Program-made: the position numbers and the translations under genes | Notes under the pieces: generated by a model | Database searches by the model: none | Told to the model about the DNA's origin: nothing | Seen by the model: the letters and a program-made list of their open reading frames with translations, nothing else | Assembly: GCF_921293095.1 (NCBI RefSeq) | Contig: NC_060252.1 | Location: 43,958,881-44,022,880 of the forward strand | Reading direction: 5' to 3' | Length of the DNA: 64,000 nt | Source: Ischnura elegans | Lineage: Eukaryota; Arthropoda; Insecta; Odonata; Coenagrionidae | In this document: in pieces, positions 33,964 to 45,489 of the stretch | Numbering within the stretch: position 1 is the stretch's first letter | How the letters are laid out: every line of letters starts with the position of its first letter

Positions 33964-36815
33964 AAAATTTGCATCCCTAAGGAAAATTTTTGCCGTTCTT
34001 TCTTTCACTTTAGCTCCCCCTATAACTGGAGTACATTCATAGAGTGTATCAACCCCTTTTCCTATGACGGCAGAAAGTGCCAAACCGCAGAGTGTTCCAC
34101 TCTTTTGGCGATTGAGACCATTAAAATGGCTGTGCTGGGAATGGAAGGGGCACTGTCGCGTGCCAACTCAACTGAGGCGACAATGTTATGGTTCTTTTCC
34201 TAAAGAGGAGAAGAAAAGATTAATTCTGCATACATGTTCCAAAATGAGTGAATTTTCTTTAGTCGGCAATGCCGCAGGACTACTGCCGCAGTGATGCCCG
34301 ACTTGATTTGAATCGATATCAATAATGATACCATAAAGACAATATCAGTGAGAATTAGAAAAATACATTCTTGAAAAGTGGAATCAAACTTTTTTTCTCC
34401 TTTTTTAGCCGCACTACCGAAAAACTAGATCTACAAATTATCGGCAATATCTAATAAACTGGAACTTTCTGCATAATTTTGTGACATGTATTAAATACGG
34501 GAATCAGTTGAGTGACGTTTCATTAGAGAATTCGTAGGAGGTAATCATTAATGTATAATTAATGCATAAACTTGGTGGAACGAGAAAGTCAATGGAAAAA
34601 TACTTAATATAATTTTTCATACATTATCACCAAATATTTTGTGTCACAAATGGGACTAATGTGATAATTTTTCTCAAGGCATACATACAAATTTAAAACA
34701 CATCAGTTTACACTATTTAACCAGATAAACGCGAGTTATGACGCGGGAAATAAATGCATATAAAATATTATACCGGGAATAATTATCTATCATGAACGAT
34801 TGAAGACTGAATTTAATTAGAATTAATGGATAAAAGGTACCTGCGATAAGATTTTTCACCTTTGTGTAAATTTGTGATTCATTTAAGATCAGTTTCTTTT
34901 AGAGTAACACTGAATTCTGATTTATTTTTTCTCTCTTTTCAGGTAAGGGAACCCACCGACAATTATTTGTATAATTGTCTCCCCACCTACTTCTTTGCTG
35001 CTGCTAAATACAAGGTTCAAACTTCTCTCACTATGTTTAGGGTAAGTCGGAGAGTCATAGAATTTCTAGCGCAAATACCAATTCTTAAAAACATTCGGGT
35101 ACATTTTTTCTACCATAAATCTGATACTCTTGTTGGAAATATGAAACAATGTATAAAGAGTGGAACAGGTTAAAATATAGCCGCAAATGCTCTGAAATAC
35201 TCACATGAGAATTGAATTCTGACGCAAGTACTGGCCCCATTAAAATCCATATTAATTATGACTCATAAATAACTTAAAATTTATCGGGATATATTCACAT
35301 TATAAAAAATTCAGAATCAGATGTAAAGAAACATTAATTCATGGGAAGTAATAGGCTAAAATACACCCAATATTTTACGAGTTAAGAAAATTAGCTTCGG
35401 AAAAAAGTGAATGTCATTTTTAATAAGACGAAGAAATAATTCTAATGGTAAATTGCACTACTTCAAAACATTTGGTGATTAGTAAAGAGCTAATAGTATT
35501 GTTTTAATCTGTTAAAATTGAAGTAGCGAGTTGATTTTCTTCATGAAAAATAGATTTGAAAAAAATAAAATGTTCTAGTGGAGGTAGGTTTGCAAATTGC
35601 AAAGTAAATTAAGCATTCAGAGTAAAAATGATTAGCTAAATAGTTAATGGATTGAATTATAAACGAGTTAGATTCGTCATCAAGGGACTTGGTTGGTGGA
35701 CAAGGTTGACTTCAATTCCCTTATGTATTAACCTTTCTATTATAGAAGGCCATAGAAGATTGGTGAAAATAAGAATGAAGAATAAAAAAGGTATTTTCAT
35801 TCTTCTAAAATCATCAAGTTATGACCTTAAAGCATTGCATCATGTTAATAAGTATTCATAATACATCTAGGGATACATACGTTACGTGAGGAGAAACTTT
35901 TGGAACAGAAAACATCAATGTTTCTACGGCTTTTTTTCAAATGTTTACCAATGAGAGTCACGTAAATGGAACACGTATATTTAAGACGGTATTTCCCAAA
36001 CCTGAATGGAGTTCATGGAGCGTGTGATTTGAAAAGTGGATATGGAAATAATATAGATAATTAACGAGTGAAGTATTTGGATAGCGTGGCGTTGGGAAAC
36101 ATGCGGTCAATTTGCATTAAAAAATATTATGCCACATATTGCACACACGAGTTCGTCAGCATCGGAAAGCACGAGGCATAATCAGTTGGGTAATAGTCTG
36201 CATGCAGAGGGAATCCAATTGGCTTAACTCGTGAGCATTAAGACCGCAGGTCGTTCTCAAGATCTGCCCGCGATTTTTCAGCCTCTTGTGGGAAACAGAA
36301 GGATGGCCAAGGGAGCGGCCACGAATATTCGAGCAACGCATTCCGTTCACGAACTACTGTTAAGGGGAAAAGATACGACCTTAATATCCTACTCCGACAG
36401 TATGTTCCTGGCGTAGACCACTCCCACTTGTTCTTCTTTATGGAGGCAATTCTTACATATCTAACGAGGTCCTTGAGAGATGTCCGCCACGGAACATTAC
36501 GTAACTCGACTCACAATAGGGATTTTGGTGCAAGAATACCAGGTTTGTAAGGAGAACGCCATCCATTTGTTTTCAACAATAAATATTACGGGAAGACCAT
36601 GCTCTGAATACTAAAATCCATATAGTTCAGTCAATAGAGATACTCTTGGGAGAACTTTAGACCTCATAATTATCATCTACGTACGCGAATAATCTAAAGG
36701 AAGAGTTCCAAGGATTAACACCCGATTGGACAAAAATGGGTAATTGTCTCTTTCAATAACAGTATGTACTGGGTTTTTATAACCAATACAAAGCCAGAGC
36801 TCCCCATTTTTCTAA
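33964..36815. other. no gene seen
   Basis: AT-rich sequence with several ORFs of 64-103 codons without recognisable domains. 36040-36420 is less AT-rich than its surroundings but shows no homology that I can name. Confidence 0.3.
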
Positions 36816-37050
36816 AGGCCTGTTTACACGATACATTAACACGTACGATTTGATGTCTGTTTGCATGGATGATTTTTGCGGACCGGAACGGAACATGTAC
36901 GAATGCATGAACCAAATTAGAATAGGTTCTATTTTCTGTGCATGCATTTGCATAAGTTGGGTTTTTACACGGTGCATTTTGGCGTTCATTCTCGCGTTCA
37001 TACATTTAGACATTAACCCGTACGTGTTAATGTACCGTGTAAACAGGCCT
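36816..37050. mobile_element. 235 bp MITE with TAA duplication, copy 2
   Basis: It begins AGGCCTGTTTACACG and ends CGTGTAAACAGGCCT. About 33 bp of inverted ends differ at one position by eye. TAA flanks both sides (36813-36815, 37051-37053). The higher end identity suggests this copy is younger than the one at 18258. Confidence 0.85.
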
Positions 37051-37175
37051 TAAGGCTTACTAGCGATAACTATTGATGCCGATCGAAATTTCGAAATTAG
37101 GAAAAATATACCTTTTTCCGATATTTAAAAAAATAAGTTTCATATTTTTTATTGTGCTCCAAATCACCATTTCAG

Positions 37176-37422
37176 TGATTCGGCCACTTCTAACGATCCT
37201 TTGTCTGAAGAATTCATGAATCCCCTTGCCTCGTGCATGTGTGTGGGAAACGCGGCGTCGCCAGGTAGTAGTGAAAGGCCTGTCGACGTCGTCTCTATTA
37301 TGCCGGGGATGAGTGACAGAGGCGAGGTGACCTTTCACGTTCCCTCGCCGCGCACGACCGAGGATGGGTCAGGAGAAGACTCATCAAGGGAGGGCGTGGA
37401 AAGCTCATCGCCGCCACCGTGA
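37176..37422 (+). CDS. candidate 3'-terminal coding exon of an unidentified host gene
   Basis: A pyrimidine-rich tract ending accatttcag (37166-37175) forms a good splice acceptor. From codon gat at 37177 the frame runs 81 codons to TGA at 37420-37422: DSATSNDPLSEEFMNPLA at the start, VVSIMPGMSDRGEVTFHVPS in the middle and a Ser/Glu-rich tail ending ESSSPPP. The stretch is distinctly richer in GC and CpG than the flanking intron-like DNA, and the open frame begins at the acceptor. The acidic, Ser-rich sequence would suit a disordered cytoplasmic tail, but I do not recognise the protein. The 235 bp MITE ends 125 bases upstream, which would place it in the preceding intron. Confidence 0.45.
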
Positions 37423-38031
37423 TATTAGCCAACGTTCCCACACATCTACAATGCCCCTCCCGCGAAAGCCATTTCAAACGTAGATCACGAGCCCATCACA
37501 ATGGGATGATTGATACCAAGGCGACTACATTGAGAAGGCCCCAGTCCTACCCGAAGAAGCTTTATTTTTGGTTTCACTTTGGGGGAATTTTAATCTGTTT
37601 TCGAAAATTTCCACAGCACGGCAATTAATTTCGTGCATAAAAGATACACTTTTTGGCGTAACGGCGTAATTCAGTGGAAATCATTGATATTCAACAGGAT
37701 TAAAAGTACCGGTCCATTTCCACACTTATTTATTTCAAATGGCATTATGCGACGAATTTTACTTACTCGTCACATTATCCCACATCCGGCACAAAATGCC
37801 GTTACACGCCGAAACTAATGTCGTCTGAAATTAATTAGTGTGGAAATAGACTTTTCATTAAATTGAATTACGTGGAGTACACTTATTTTCAATATAATAA
37901 TTGAAATCGCAAATTAACGAGAAGAAGTGTGAAAAATACGTGTTGTACCACAAAAAATTATACATTTCGGTGAGTAGGACTATTAATAGCTTACCTCCCA
38001 GTGCAATGAACTACATCTTACGAACGCCAAC
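37423..38031. other. no gene seen; weak family R fragment
   Basis: 37575-37630 (ttttaatctgttttcgaaaa) weakly resembles the left block of repeat family R. The rest is AT-rich and would be 3' UTR or flank if the exon at 37176 is real. Confidence 0.3.
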
Positions 38032-38044
38032 ATAATATAGTAGA

Positions 38045-38246
38045 ATTGATTGTTTGAGGCGTAACTTGGTGAAAGCGATTCATAATTAAATTAAAAAGAA
38101 GAACTTTGTGCTTTCACATTAATATTTATTCACGACCATGGTTTCAACGTTAGACGTCATCATCAGGTCATCATGACGTCTAACGTTGAAACCATGGTCG
38201 TGAATAAATATTAATATGAAAGCACAAAGTTCTTCTTTTTAATTTA
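38045..38246 (-). mobile_element. miniature Penelope-like element, 202 bp, 13 bp duplication
   Basis: ataatatagtaga (38032-38044 and 38247-38259) is a perfect 13 bp target duplication. On the minus strand: an inverted terminal segment, a hammerhead-like core, then an ATG at 38081-38083 opening MNRFHQVTPQTIN, and the element ends 13 codons in. This peptide parallels the PLE ORF start (ISPDTVNY) and the start at 57859 (SRFHSISPETSDY). The arms make a 162 bp near-perfect palindrome (38086-38247) with one arm mismatch and an unpaired apex. Reverse transcriptase and nuclease are absent, so it is non-autonomous. Confidence 0.85.
38134..38166 (-). ncRNA. hammerhead-like core, best box-1 match in window
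   Basis: The minus strand reads CTGATGA (7 of 7 to CUGANGA), stem II acgt/acgt with loop cta, GAAAC, a ccatgg stem III and GTC. Stem I is not obvious because the flanking DNA is the inverted arm. A dimeric or circular RNA could supply it. Confidence 0.55.
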
Positions 38247-38844
38247 ATAATATAGTAGATAAGTTCATAAAAATAAAATATGAGAGATAGAGTGAAGAAT
38301 AAATTTTAAAAGTCGTTTTTTTCCGCGCAGCGAGGACGTTTTTTTTCTTGTAGGCAGACAGTAAATGCTGGTTAGTTCCGTGAATGTTTTTATGATTTTT
38401 TTTTATTTCCGCATATGATATTCACTGACGAATATCTCTTGCATTAGGATGTCGAAGCAGGTATCACTAGAAACAATGCGATCGGCTCCAACATATAATG
38501 ATAAGATGCAAATCATGTATTGACTCTAACAACACCTAACGACGCAGCGGGTAATAGCAACAAAGAATCTTCTCTATCATAACTTTACCTGATCATCACA
38601 CCATGTTATAAAATGCTTTCATTGTTCCAACGCTGAATAAGGAGATTTTTACGAAATGAAATAGGAAAAAATAGCTTTTCATCACATGCAAAATACTGAG
38701 GGTATACTCTAGGCTCATCACCGCGCTGTAGACATTTTCTGAGACCAATTTTTAAACTCCTGTTAAGTGGCAGCGGGATTTAGCATTAACGGGACGGACT
38801 GGGGCTTCCTCCATGTGGTGCTTTTGGTGCACACTACCTACATT

Positions 38845-39092
38845 CTCATACTACCCCGAAATCCGCCTCAATAGGTGTGTAGCAGGTGGTGCTAGAACAC
38901 CAACCGTTTACAAATAAAAAATTAAATGCTCTTAAGTAATGACGCCTAACATTTATTTAAGTCCCTTATTGTGTCGGGAAAAACAAATTCCCATACCTAT
39001 CCATTCCGCAAAATATCTCTTTTAATATATATATATATCGTTTCTGCCGGACATCGAAGTATAGTGGGGTTCTAACATCATGTTCATCTACA
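38845..39092 (-). pseudogene. LINE family A 3' fragment
   Basis: Blocks gtgctagaacaccaaccgtt, aaattcccatacctatcc and tagtggggttctaacatcat align with 23745-24164 and 45115-45482. The copy is cut off at 39092, where another LINE tail begins, and an (AT)n tract is embedded at about 39025-39040. Confidence 0.65.
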
Positions 39093-39165
39093 TGTGCAGC
39101 TACATATTACCCTGCAAACCACCAAAAGAGGTGTTTGGCAGGGGGTGAACCATCACCGATATGCA
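39093..39165 (-). mobile_element. LINE 3'-tail fragment abutting family A copy
   Basis: atctacatgtgcagctacat, gcaaaccaccaaaagaggtg and tttggcagggggtga match the tails at 25660 and 54865. The junction falls directly on the truncated end of the preceding LINE copy. Confidence 0.5.
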
Positions 39166-39619
39166 CCAGAGGATTAAAATTTACTTGCACCACATGCTTT
39201 ACGAAAATGCACCACATCTAAAAAGATTATAAGCTATAAATTCCTGACAATTATATCAAATAGAAAAAAGATAACAAAGAAACAATGAAGCATGGCATGA
39301 ATCCAAAGCCAAAATTATTACATAAAGGGAATATTCTATTTAACCATCCTCTGTTTAACGCATGCAGCGAAAATTCTTCCCAGTCCCATTTTTTGGTTGG
39401 TTTTCCCACATATTTCGCTAAATGATGTTTTCGTGTCACTGTATCGATGGGATAAAACCAAATGATTTCTCTGTAGCGTTTGGTTCTTTCCCGGGGAACA
39501 AAAGTAGCAAAGATTTCTCGTGTTTTGAACCGGGTCAGGTACTCAATGTCCTCCTCCAACGTTTCGATAAGCAACTCGCCCATCGTCTTCAGAGGCGCGC
39601 AGAGATATATACTTAGAGA

Positions 39620-40160
39620 CATGGACGAAATGGCATTGGATTCCTGAATCCCTCAAGACGATGACCGAGTTGATTATAATCATCATTCGATAATTTTCGA
39701 AACTAAGGGGAATGCATAGAGGAGGCCTAATTCCATCCCATATAAGGCTGAGTTCTGTTGCCACTTCGGTCGCATTTTAATCAGTTTTCAAAAATGTCCG
39801 CGGTGCGGTGATGAGTGCAGTACGATCCACAATTTTCCACTATTTTGCATTTTAATAATTGTAATTGCGAGGAATAGTATGGAAAAGTCATGGATTTCGT
39901 AGATCATATCATCATGTATATAAATTTTATTTAAAGCCCTTAATTATAGCATATTACCCCGTGAAACTCGGATTGTCCGTCAGCGACGCGAGAGGCGACT
40001 TTTGTAAACCCTTTTTCCTGTGCGGTGGGTGGCAACACATTTACAGGCCGACTTGAGGATCCTCTTCTGTAACATTCGTGATAGAAACATTGAAAAGAAA
40101 CATGGAGGACCTGATCCGGTGTAAAACTCGAGAAATATTTATTGCAAATGCTTTCTCTAA
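39620..40160 (+). repeat. dispersed repeat family R, long copy
   Basis: Aligns with 12655-13170 across aatggcattggattcctgaa, the ggctgagttctgttgccact region, gcattttaatcagttttcaa, aaatgtccgcggtgcggtga, the gcgaggaata block and the gactttt/gtaaaccc right block. A further shared block (catggaggacctgatccg) lies after the right end here, but before the left block in the copy at 12655. This suggests rearrangement or tandem units. Confidence 0.75.
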
Positions 40161-40269
40161 CTGAGGGAAGAAAAATTCCTTGAGTAGGCGATTTAAAGAG
40201 ACCTTCAGATAAATGCTCAAGTAAGGAGGAAGGAAGATAGCGGGAGAGAGGGAAGGAGAGAGGGAGGAT

Positions 40270-40770
40270 GCGGATCTGGAGAAATGGCGGCCGTTTTCAT
40301 CCTTTATTCATCAATCCCCCTCGCTCTTCCCGAGGGAGGAATACTCCAGATTATATGACTGCCAAGTCTCTCTTTCGCTCCCTACTTATTTCTCCTCGCT
40401 ATTCCGCCATTTCAAACGACCATCGCTCCCTTTCAACGGCCACTGCGCGCAGCTGCGGGTTGAAATACAAAGACTGCCCGACCGAATACTCGCAAGTAGC
40501 AATATCCGCTCATAAAACTGCCGTTCCACGACTGAAACATGTATATTTAAGTGATCGATGTCTTTCATCGCTATTTAAAACCCAGGGACGCAAAGTTCTG
40601 ACAATATGTGGCAGATTCTGGTACCTATGCTCTACTTATGTATTGCCCCTACGAAAGTTTCGGAATAACGCATTCGATGAATATAGGACTGGAGGAGTCT
40701 TATTTTCTAAGAACCGGTCAGGGGCATGTCAGGGGCATTTATCAGAGAGGAGAGGCTCAGAGGGCTGAAA
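40270..40770. other. 166-codon unrecognised ORF; no gene supported
   Basis: The plus-strand frame 40268-40768 is the second longest in the window. Its Ser/Arg-rich composition matches a locally GC-richer patch, and no domain or splice context supports it. Confidence 0.2.
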
Positions 40771-40784
40771 TGATAAAATATACT

Positions 40785-40983
40785 GGGTGTCAAAATGACA
40801 CCCTCCGGCATTCAAGGTAAATTTGAATTTTTAAGACGAAAAAAAGAGAGGGGGTATCCCAAACACTGTCGTCTTATTAAGCCCTAAAAATGATTGAAAG
40901 TCAAGAAACATTTTATTCTACAACACTCTTTAAAGGCCAGCTTTGAAAAAAAAATGTTCGCATAGGGTGTCAAAATGACACCC
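40785..40983. repeat. two copies of an 8 bp-stem hairpin, exactly 180 bp apart
   Basis: gggtgtcaaaatgacaccc occurs at 40785-40803 and 40965-40983, each followed by t(c/t)cggcattc. They are in direct orientation and stem pairing is perfect in both. They may bound a 180 bp repeat unit or be ends of an unrecognised element. Confidence 0.7.
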
Positions 40984-41189
40984 TTCGGCATTCTAGTGTT
41001 TAATAACTAAGGTTAAACTAATATAGATCTTGCACCACCGATTTTAAATTCCATAAGACGCCACTGTGGCAATTAGAATATTACCTTTACTGCCGGCTTT
41101 GAAAATTATAACGTGTCCATAATGAACTCACATGACCCAAGATATTCACCACATTGGTTAAGGAGGCGGTGTAATAATGGATTTTTACG

Positions 41190-41480
41190 TACATGGCTGC
41201 TCTTCTTTGTGCGCGTTCTTACTCTGCTTTTAATCCTATTTTATGGATATCCCAAACACTGGTAGCGTATTCCAAATGGGCTCTAACGAGGGAGAAGTAG
41301 GTAATGTATCTAACATCATCGTCGAACTTTCTTAGCATTCTTTTAAGAAATCCCAATTTACGATTAGTTTGACCTGTTATTTCACGAAAATGTTTATTTC
41401 ACGATAGACGTTAGTGAGTCTAGTGAGACTACTCTTAGATATTTTACGGGCTTCGGATGCATTGAGTTGGGTAAAAGGAG
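41190..41480 (-). pseudogene. LINE reverse-transcriptase fragment (jockey/CR1-like)
   Basis: The minus strand reads RKLGFLKRMLRKFDDDVRYI, then TYFSLVRAHLEYATSVWDIH (about 41225-41360). This matches the post-palm segment NRKLGFLKR ... Y..LVRP.LEYAS.VWDP of jockey/Daphne-like LINEs. It is the region just upstream of the C-termini kept at 23745 and 45115, so it may be the same family. No frame extends beyond the fragment. Confidence 0.7.
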
Positions 41481-43244
41481 GTTAGCGGTCTAAAAGTGTA
41501 ATCCCAATGAAGTGGGGGAGGAGTGTCTACCATGACTGAACCCCCGACTTTAACCCAGGAGCTTATGGGATGGCACACTATTTTCACGATTTTATGGTAT
41601 TTCTACTCACCAACAATAATATTGAAAATTAAAAAGAAAGTTGTAAACCTATTTCATTATTGACAAATAAATTACTTGTTATAGCATTTCTCTAATCTCT
41701 GTAATATGAACTCCGGCCATAAATGTTACTGCCCATCTTCATTGGTCTCAAACATGAAAAGAGGCGCGTTACTGCCCATGACTTAGGTAACTATTTTCTT
41801 TCGTACTGATTAGTTTATTTCATTCGTCTTCAACTCAAAACTTCTCCAATTCTTCGTCCAGTAGTCATGTAATCATAGATGTATAGATTATGGGTGCTAA
41901 ACATGAAAATTATATGTTAATAGTCTTTTCTGCGACGAAGGTTTTATTTGGAGCTATCATAATAATAATAAACATTTATTATCGAGGAATTCTGAATTCT
42001 TTAGACGCTGATAGATCTTAAGCCAAGATAATATATTTGAATTAGCAACAAATGAATAAATCATTATGGAAAAAATAAATAAATGCCACAAAAAATCCTG
42101 AATAATGTGTACACATAGATTGAATTGATAATTGGAGTGAACGACAATAGGTAGAGTGAAGGATAGCAATAGAAAAAAATAAAAATAATGTAATAAATCA
42201 ATAAAATAAGGACAAAAATAAGTAGAGTGAATGATAGTAAAAGGATACAGAGAATACAACAATCAGTTTCTACTTTCATTTGGAGTTTATTACATTGAGA
42301 ATTTTTTTTTAAAGGTTGTAAAGGATTTACAAGTTCTCAACGCTATAGGCGTTCCTCAAGAGACGGGGGAATCCGTAGTACCAGCGAATGAAGATCAGCT
42401 TGCCACTGAGAGGATTGACCTTCATGGAAGTGGGAGGTTGGTAGGGAGGGTTGGACACACTTAGGCAGAACTCGCTAAGAGAGCGAGAAAATTGGAAAGG
42501 CAATCACTAAACGCTCACCATCGGTCATTGCTTCGAGAGACTAAACCGTTGACAGAGATGTATATACAGCTCTTTAGGTTGATAAGCAGTGACTTTCACC
42601 ACCTCTTAATGCATGAAAGTGAACCATTTGCCTCAAAATGGAGACCAATATTTCAAGGATATGCAAATATAACTAATGCGAAGGAGTAATTTTGAGTCGA
42701 AAGCGGAAAACTTTCCCTTAATTTTCACTCAAATTTTCCATCACCAGCAAGGTAATCAGTCATCAATATGGAGCCTGTAACATCGCAAAACTCCTTTTCT
42801 GTCGCCCGTCTGCTATTAGCACTTTAAAAAAATTTAGGTCATTTCTTCAAAAGCTAAATATTTTAGCCCGGGAAAAAATTAAAAATCATTTAAATTAGGT
42901 ACGAAAAGTTTTTGCGAGATATTCCAATGCTTTTTGGAAATATATTTTTTCCAACTGTTTATAAATGGGATATTATTAATAGTTTGGTACATTTGAGGAT
43001 GTATGATGTATGCTAATAGAGTGAATGATAGCATGTGTTCATAGCCGATTGCTTCTAATATATTTATTGTAGCAATGCGACAGACGATTATTGCACGTAA
43101 AAGAAAATTCTTCCACAAACTTACTACCCTTGTTTTGTCGTTGTAAAGCAAAATGATGTAGGGGCGGTCGTCGCGCCCCTTGATCCGGCAGACTTGTGGT
43201 GGCGTTCCTTGAAAGTGTCACCACATACTTGCCAACGGTTTGTG
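41481..43244. other. no gene seen
   Basis: AT-rich. The minus-strand frame at 41957-42262 is Phe/Leu/Ile-rich only through composition. Confidence 0.3.
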
Positions 43245-43469
43245 AATCCTATAGCAAATCCATACAATATTAGTACAATGGAAAAATAGAAACATTCAAT
43301 GAGTCGTCCTTGCGAGTGAGACTGATAATTCTAATAATCAAGACACCGTTGCTATCCCTGATAGTACGAGGTACTGAGTCTAGATTAAAAAAATGACTCG
43401 ATAGTACGACTATTGAACGTTTATATTTTTCCATTTTTACTAAATTTTCATTGATTTGCTATAGGAATT
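43245..43469. repeat. foldback with ~75 bp arms
   Basis: aatcctatagcaaatc (43245) pairs with gatttgctataggaatt (ends 43469), and pairing continues through the atggaaaaata block and gttcaat.gtcgt. The centre holds CTGATAG, gtac/gtac around gag, then TGAGTC (43359-43380), a possible ruined hammerhead layout. No target duplication was recognised. Confidence 0.6.
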
Positions 43470-44583
43470 AACCTATATATTTGTATCCTGTTTCTCCAGT
43501 GCCGTTCCGGTCAGCATTCGTATACGGCAACATGCTCCACGCATATATGGACGAGTACTTTCCATCTTGTTTACAGAACCGTCCAGTGGCTTCCTCTCGC
43601 CTAAAAAGGACCAGGATGCTCTGCATTCTCATCCCAATGCCACAACCCCGAGCCGTAGCTAATCCTCATCCAAGTCGACCGACCGTGGTCGTCCTTCAAC
43701 TGTGGAACATCTCTCCATCCCTCCCTGATTTTCACTTTCACTGACTCTCCATTTCCATTGCCTTTCAAGGTGTCTTCCGATATCCCCTTCCCTTCACGCG
43801 CAACTTCGTGAACAGACGGCATTTTTTCTTACCACTGTTCTCCTGAATTCTCCTGAATTAAAAAAACTTCCATTGCCAATTCTATAGGCTTTAACTGTGA
43901 AATTGGTCTGGCTGAGAGAAATTTTGCCCTGGAAATCAAATGAGTTGTTATTTTTATTTTTCTTGGAAATATAATACTTTAAAATTATTATAAATCCCTC
44001 ATACACTCTGCCCTTTCACATAATTTAAACACGACCGGCTATGTTGGAGGATAGTAGCAACTGGTGATGTGAACGATTTTGGAGGGTAGAAACTGATTTA
44101 TCGAGTATTTACAAAGGAAATAAATGATCCATAGTAGAAATTAAACTATATGGCCTAAAATAACCAGAAAGGAGTTTCACATTGTAAGCATTGCTAATGA
44201 ATCAAATCATACATCAGGATACGCATTAAAATTATAAATAGTACGAGTAGAATTTTCATTGCTGAAATAGAAATTTTGAATCTTTGGAGTGGAAATGGAT
44301 GATGATTTCAATATTCATGTTGGAATAGAATATACCTGTTTACTGCTCCCAAGGGAAATGCACACAATTCTCCCTATTAATCTATTCAACTGCAGCCTCT
44401 TTCCTCTTGCTGCTTTTAGTATTACGCAATCGACGAACCATTTCCCCCGCTACTTTGTATTCTTCTGACCACTCTCCAACATATGAATTCAATTTTTCTT
44501 CTTCTTACCAAATGCGGTGAGGGTTTGCTCGTTCATTATCTTCTTTACCCATTACAGCCTCTCTATTATCTCTCACAACGGTA
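43470..44583. other. no gene seen
   Basis: Short ORFs (87 codons plus at 43481, 73 minus at 43601) overlap in a GC-richer patch with no recognised homology. The rest is AT-rich. Confidence 0.3.
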
Positions 44584-44597
44584 TCTCTTACTCCTGT

Positions 44598-44901
44598 ATG
44601 GTATGGTATTTGGAGGAGGCGACCGACAGCTTAGGCCATTTGTGCCATGAGGGAAGGGTAGGTAAGGAAGGGTGGAGAGAAACTCGGCGTCGGCATTAGC
44701 CTGCTCTTAACGAAAGGCGCCATGGGGGCCACGGCTTAACGTCCCATCCGACGGACGGAGTGTTGCCCTTGAAATGTTCTCCACACAACACTCAAGCGGG
44801 GATCGGGCAGTCTCTGAAAATTCTCTGCCACCGCCGGGATTTGAACCCGAGCCAAAGGGGTGGGAAGCCAACACTCTAGCCACCACACCAACCCGATCCC
44901 C
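44598..44901 (-). mobile_element. tRNA-derived SINE (family b), 14 bp perfect duplication
   Basis: tctcttactcctgt at 44584-44597 and 44902-44915 is a perfect 14 bp target duplication. On the minus strand the head has an A-box-like gtggtggctagagtg and a B box ggttcaaatccc (44838-44849), then a ~200 bp body, and ends in the short repeat (atacc)n. The perfect duplication suggests a young insertion. Confidence 0.9.
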
Positions 44902-45114
44902 TCTCTTACTCCTGTTACTCCCTTGGGTAATGTTTCGATTCCATATCAAGTGGCCTTGAATGCGAAGGTCATAAAAGCCTTATCATGGAATTTCAGGGAG
45001 TACCTGTACATCTATCATTACCCATTTTATTGATTTAGTAATTAAATTTTCAAGCTCACACTATTACTGTTTAAACTTCAATTTTGTCACCGCTTACCGA
45101 AATATATCCCTCAG

Positions 45115-45482
45115 ACATCAAACTCTACATACTATCCCGCGAGCCGCCTTAAAGTCGTGTGGCAGGGGGTGTTAAGACACCAGCCGTTTACACATAAAAA
45201 GGAAATGCGAAATTGCGATTTGCATTTATTAAAGTCCTTCATGGTTCGGGGGAGAAACGAATTCCCATATCTATCCGTTGGGCTAAATATCTCTCTTAAT
45301 TTATCACTTCTGTCGGACCTGGAAATAAAGTGTGGCTCTAATATTATGCTCTCCGAGTCGCTCTTAAAGATATCTATTCGCAATTGTTCAAGCAATCTAA
45401 GCCTAGCGCGCAGCCTCCAGGTCTCCAGCGGCTCTAATTCGCTTAACATCTGGGGAACGCTGTGCTGTCTGTGCGCCAGACA
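45115..45482 (-). pseudogene. LINE family A, ORF2 C-terminus and 3' end
   Basis: The minus-strand frame 45132-45449 contains MLSELEPLETWRLRARLRLL, then EQLRIDIFKSDSE, PHFISRSDRSDKL and FLPRTMKDFNKCKS. This is the same C-terminal tail as 23745-24164, with less decay in the NSFLPRT segment. The 3' end runs to about 45115 through cgagccgccttaaag. Confidence 0.8.
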
Positions 45483-45489
45483 ATTATTT

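Noticed and set aside
40268..40768. 166-codon plus-strand ORF
   Set aside because: Biased Ser/Arg composition in a GC-richer patch, no domain, no splice or promoter support.
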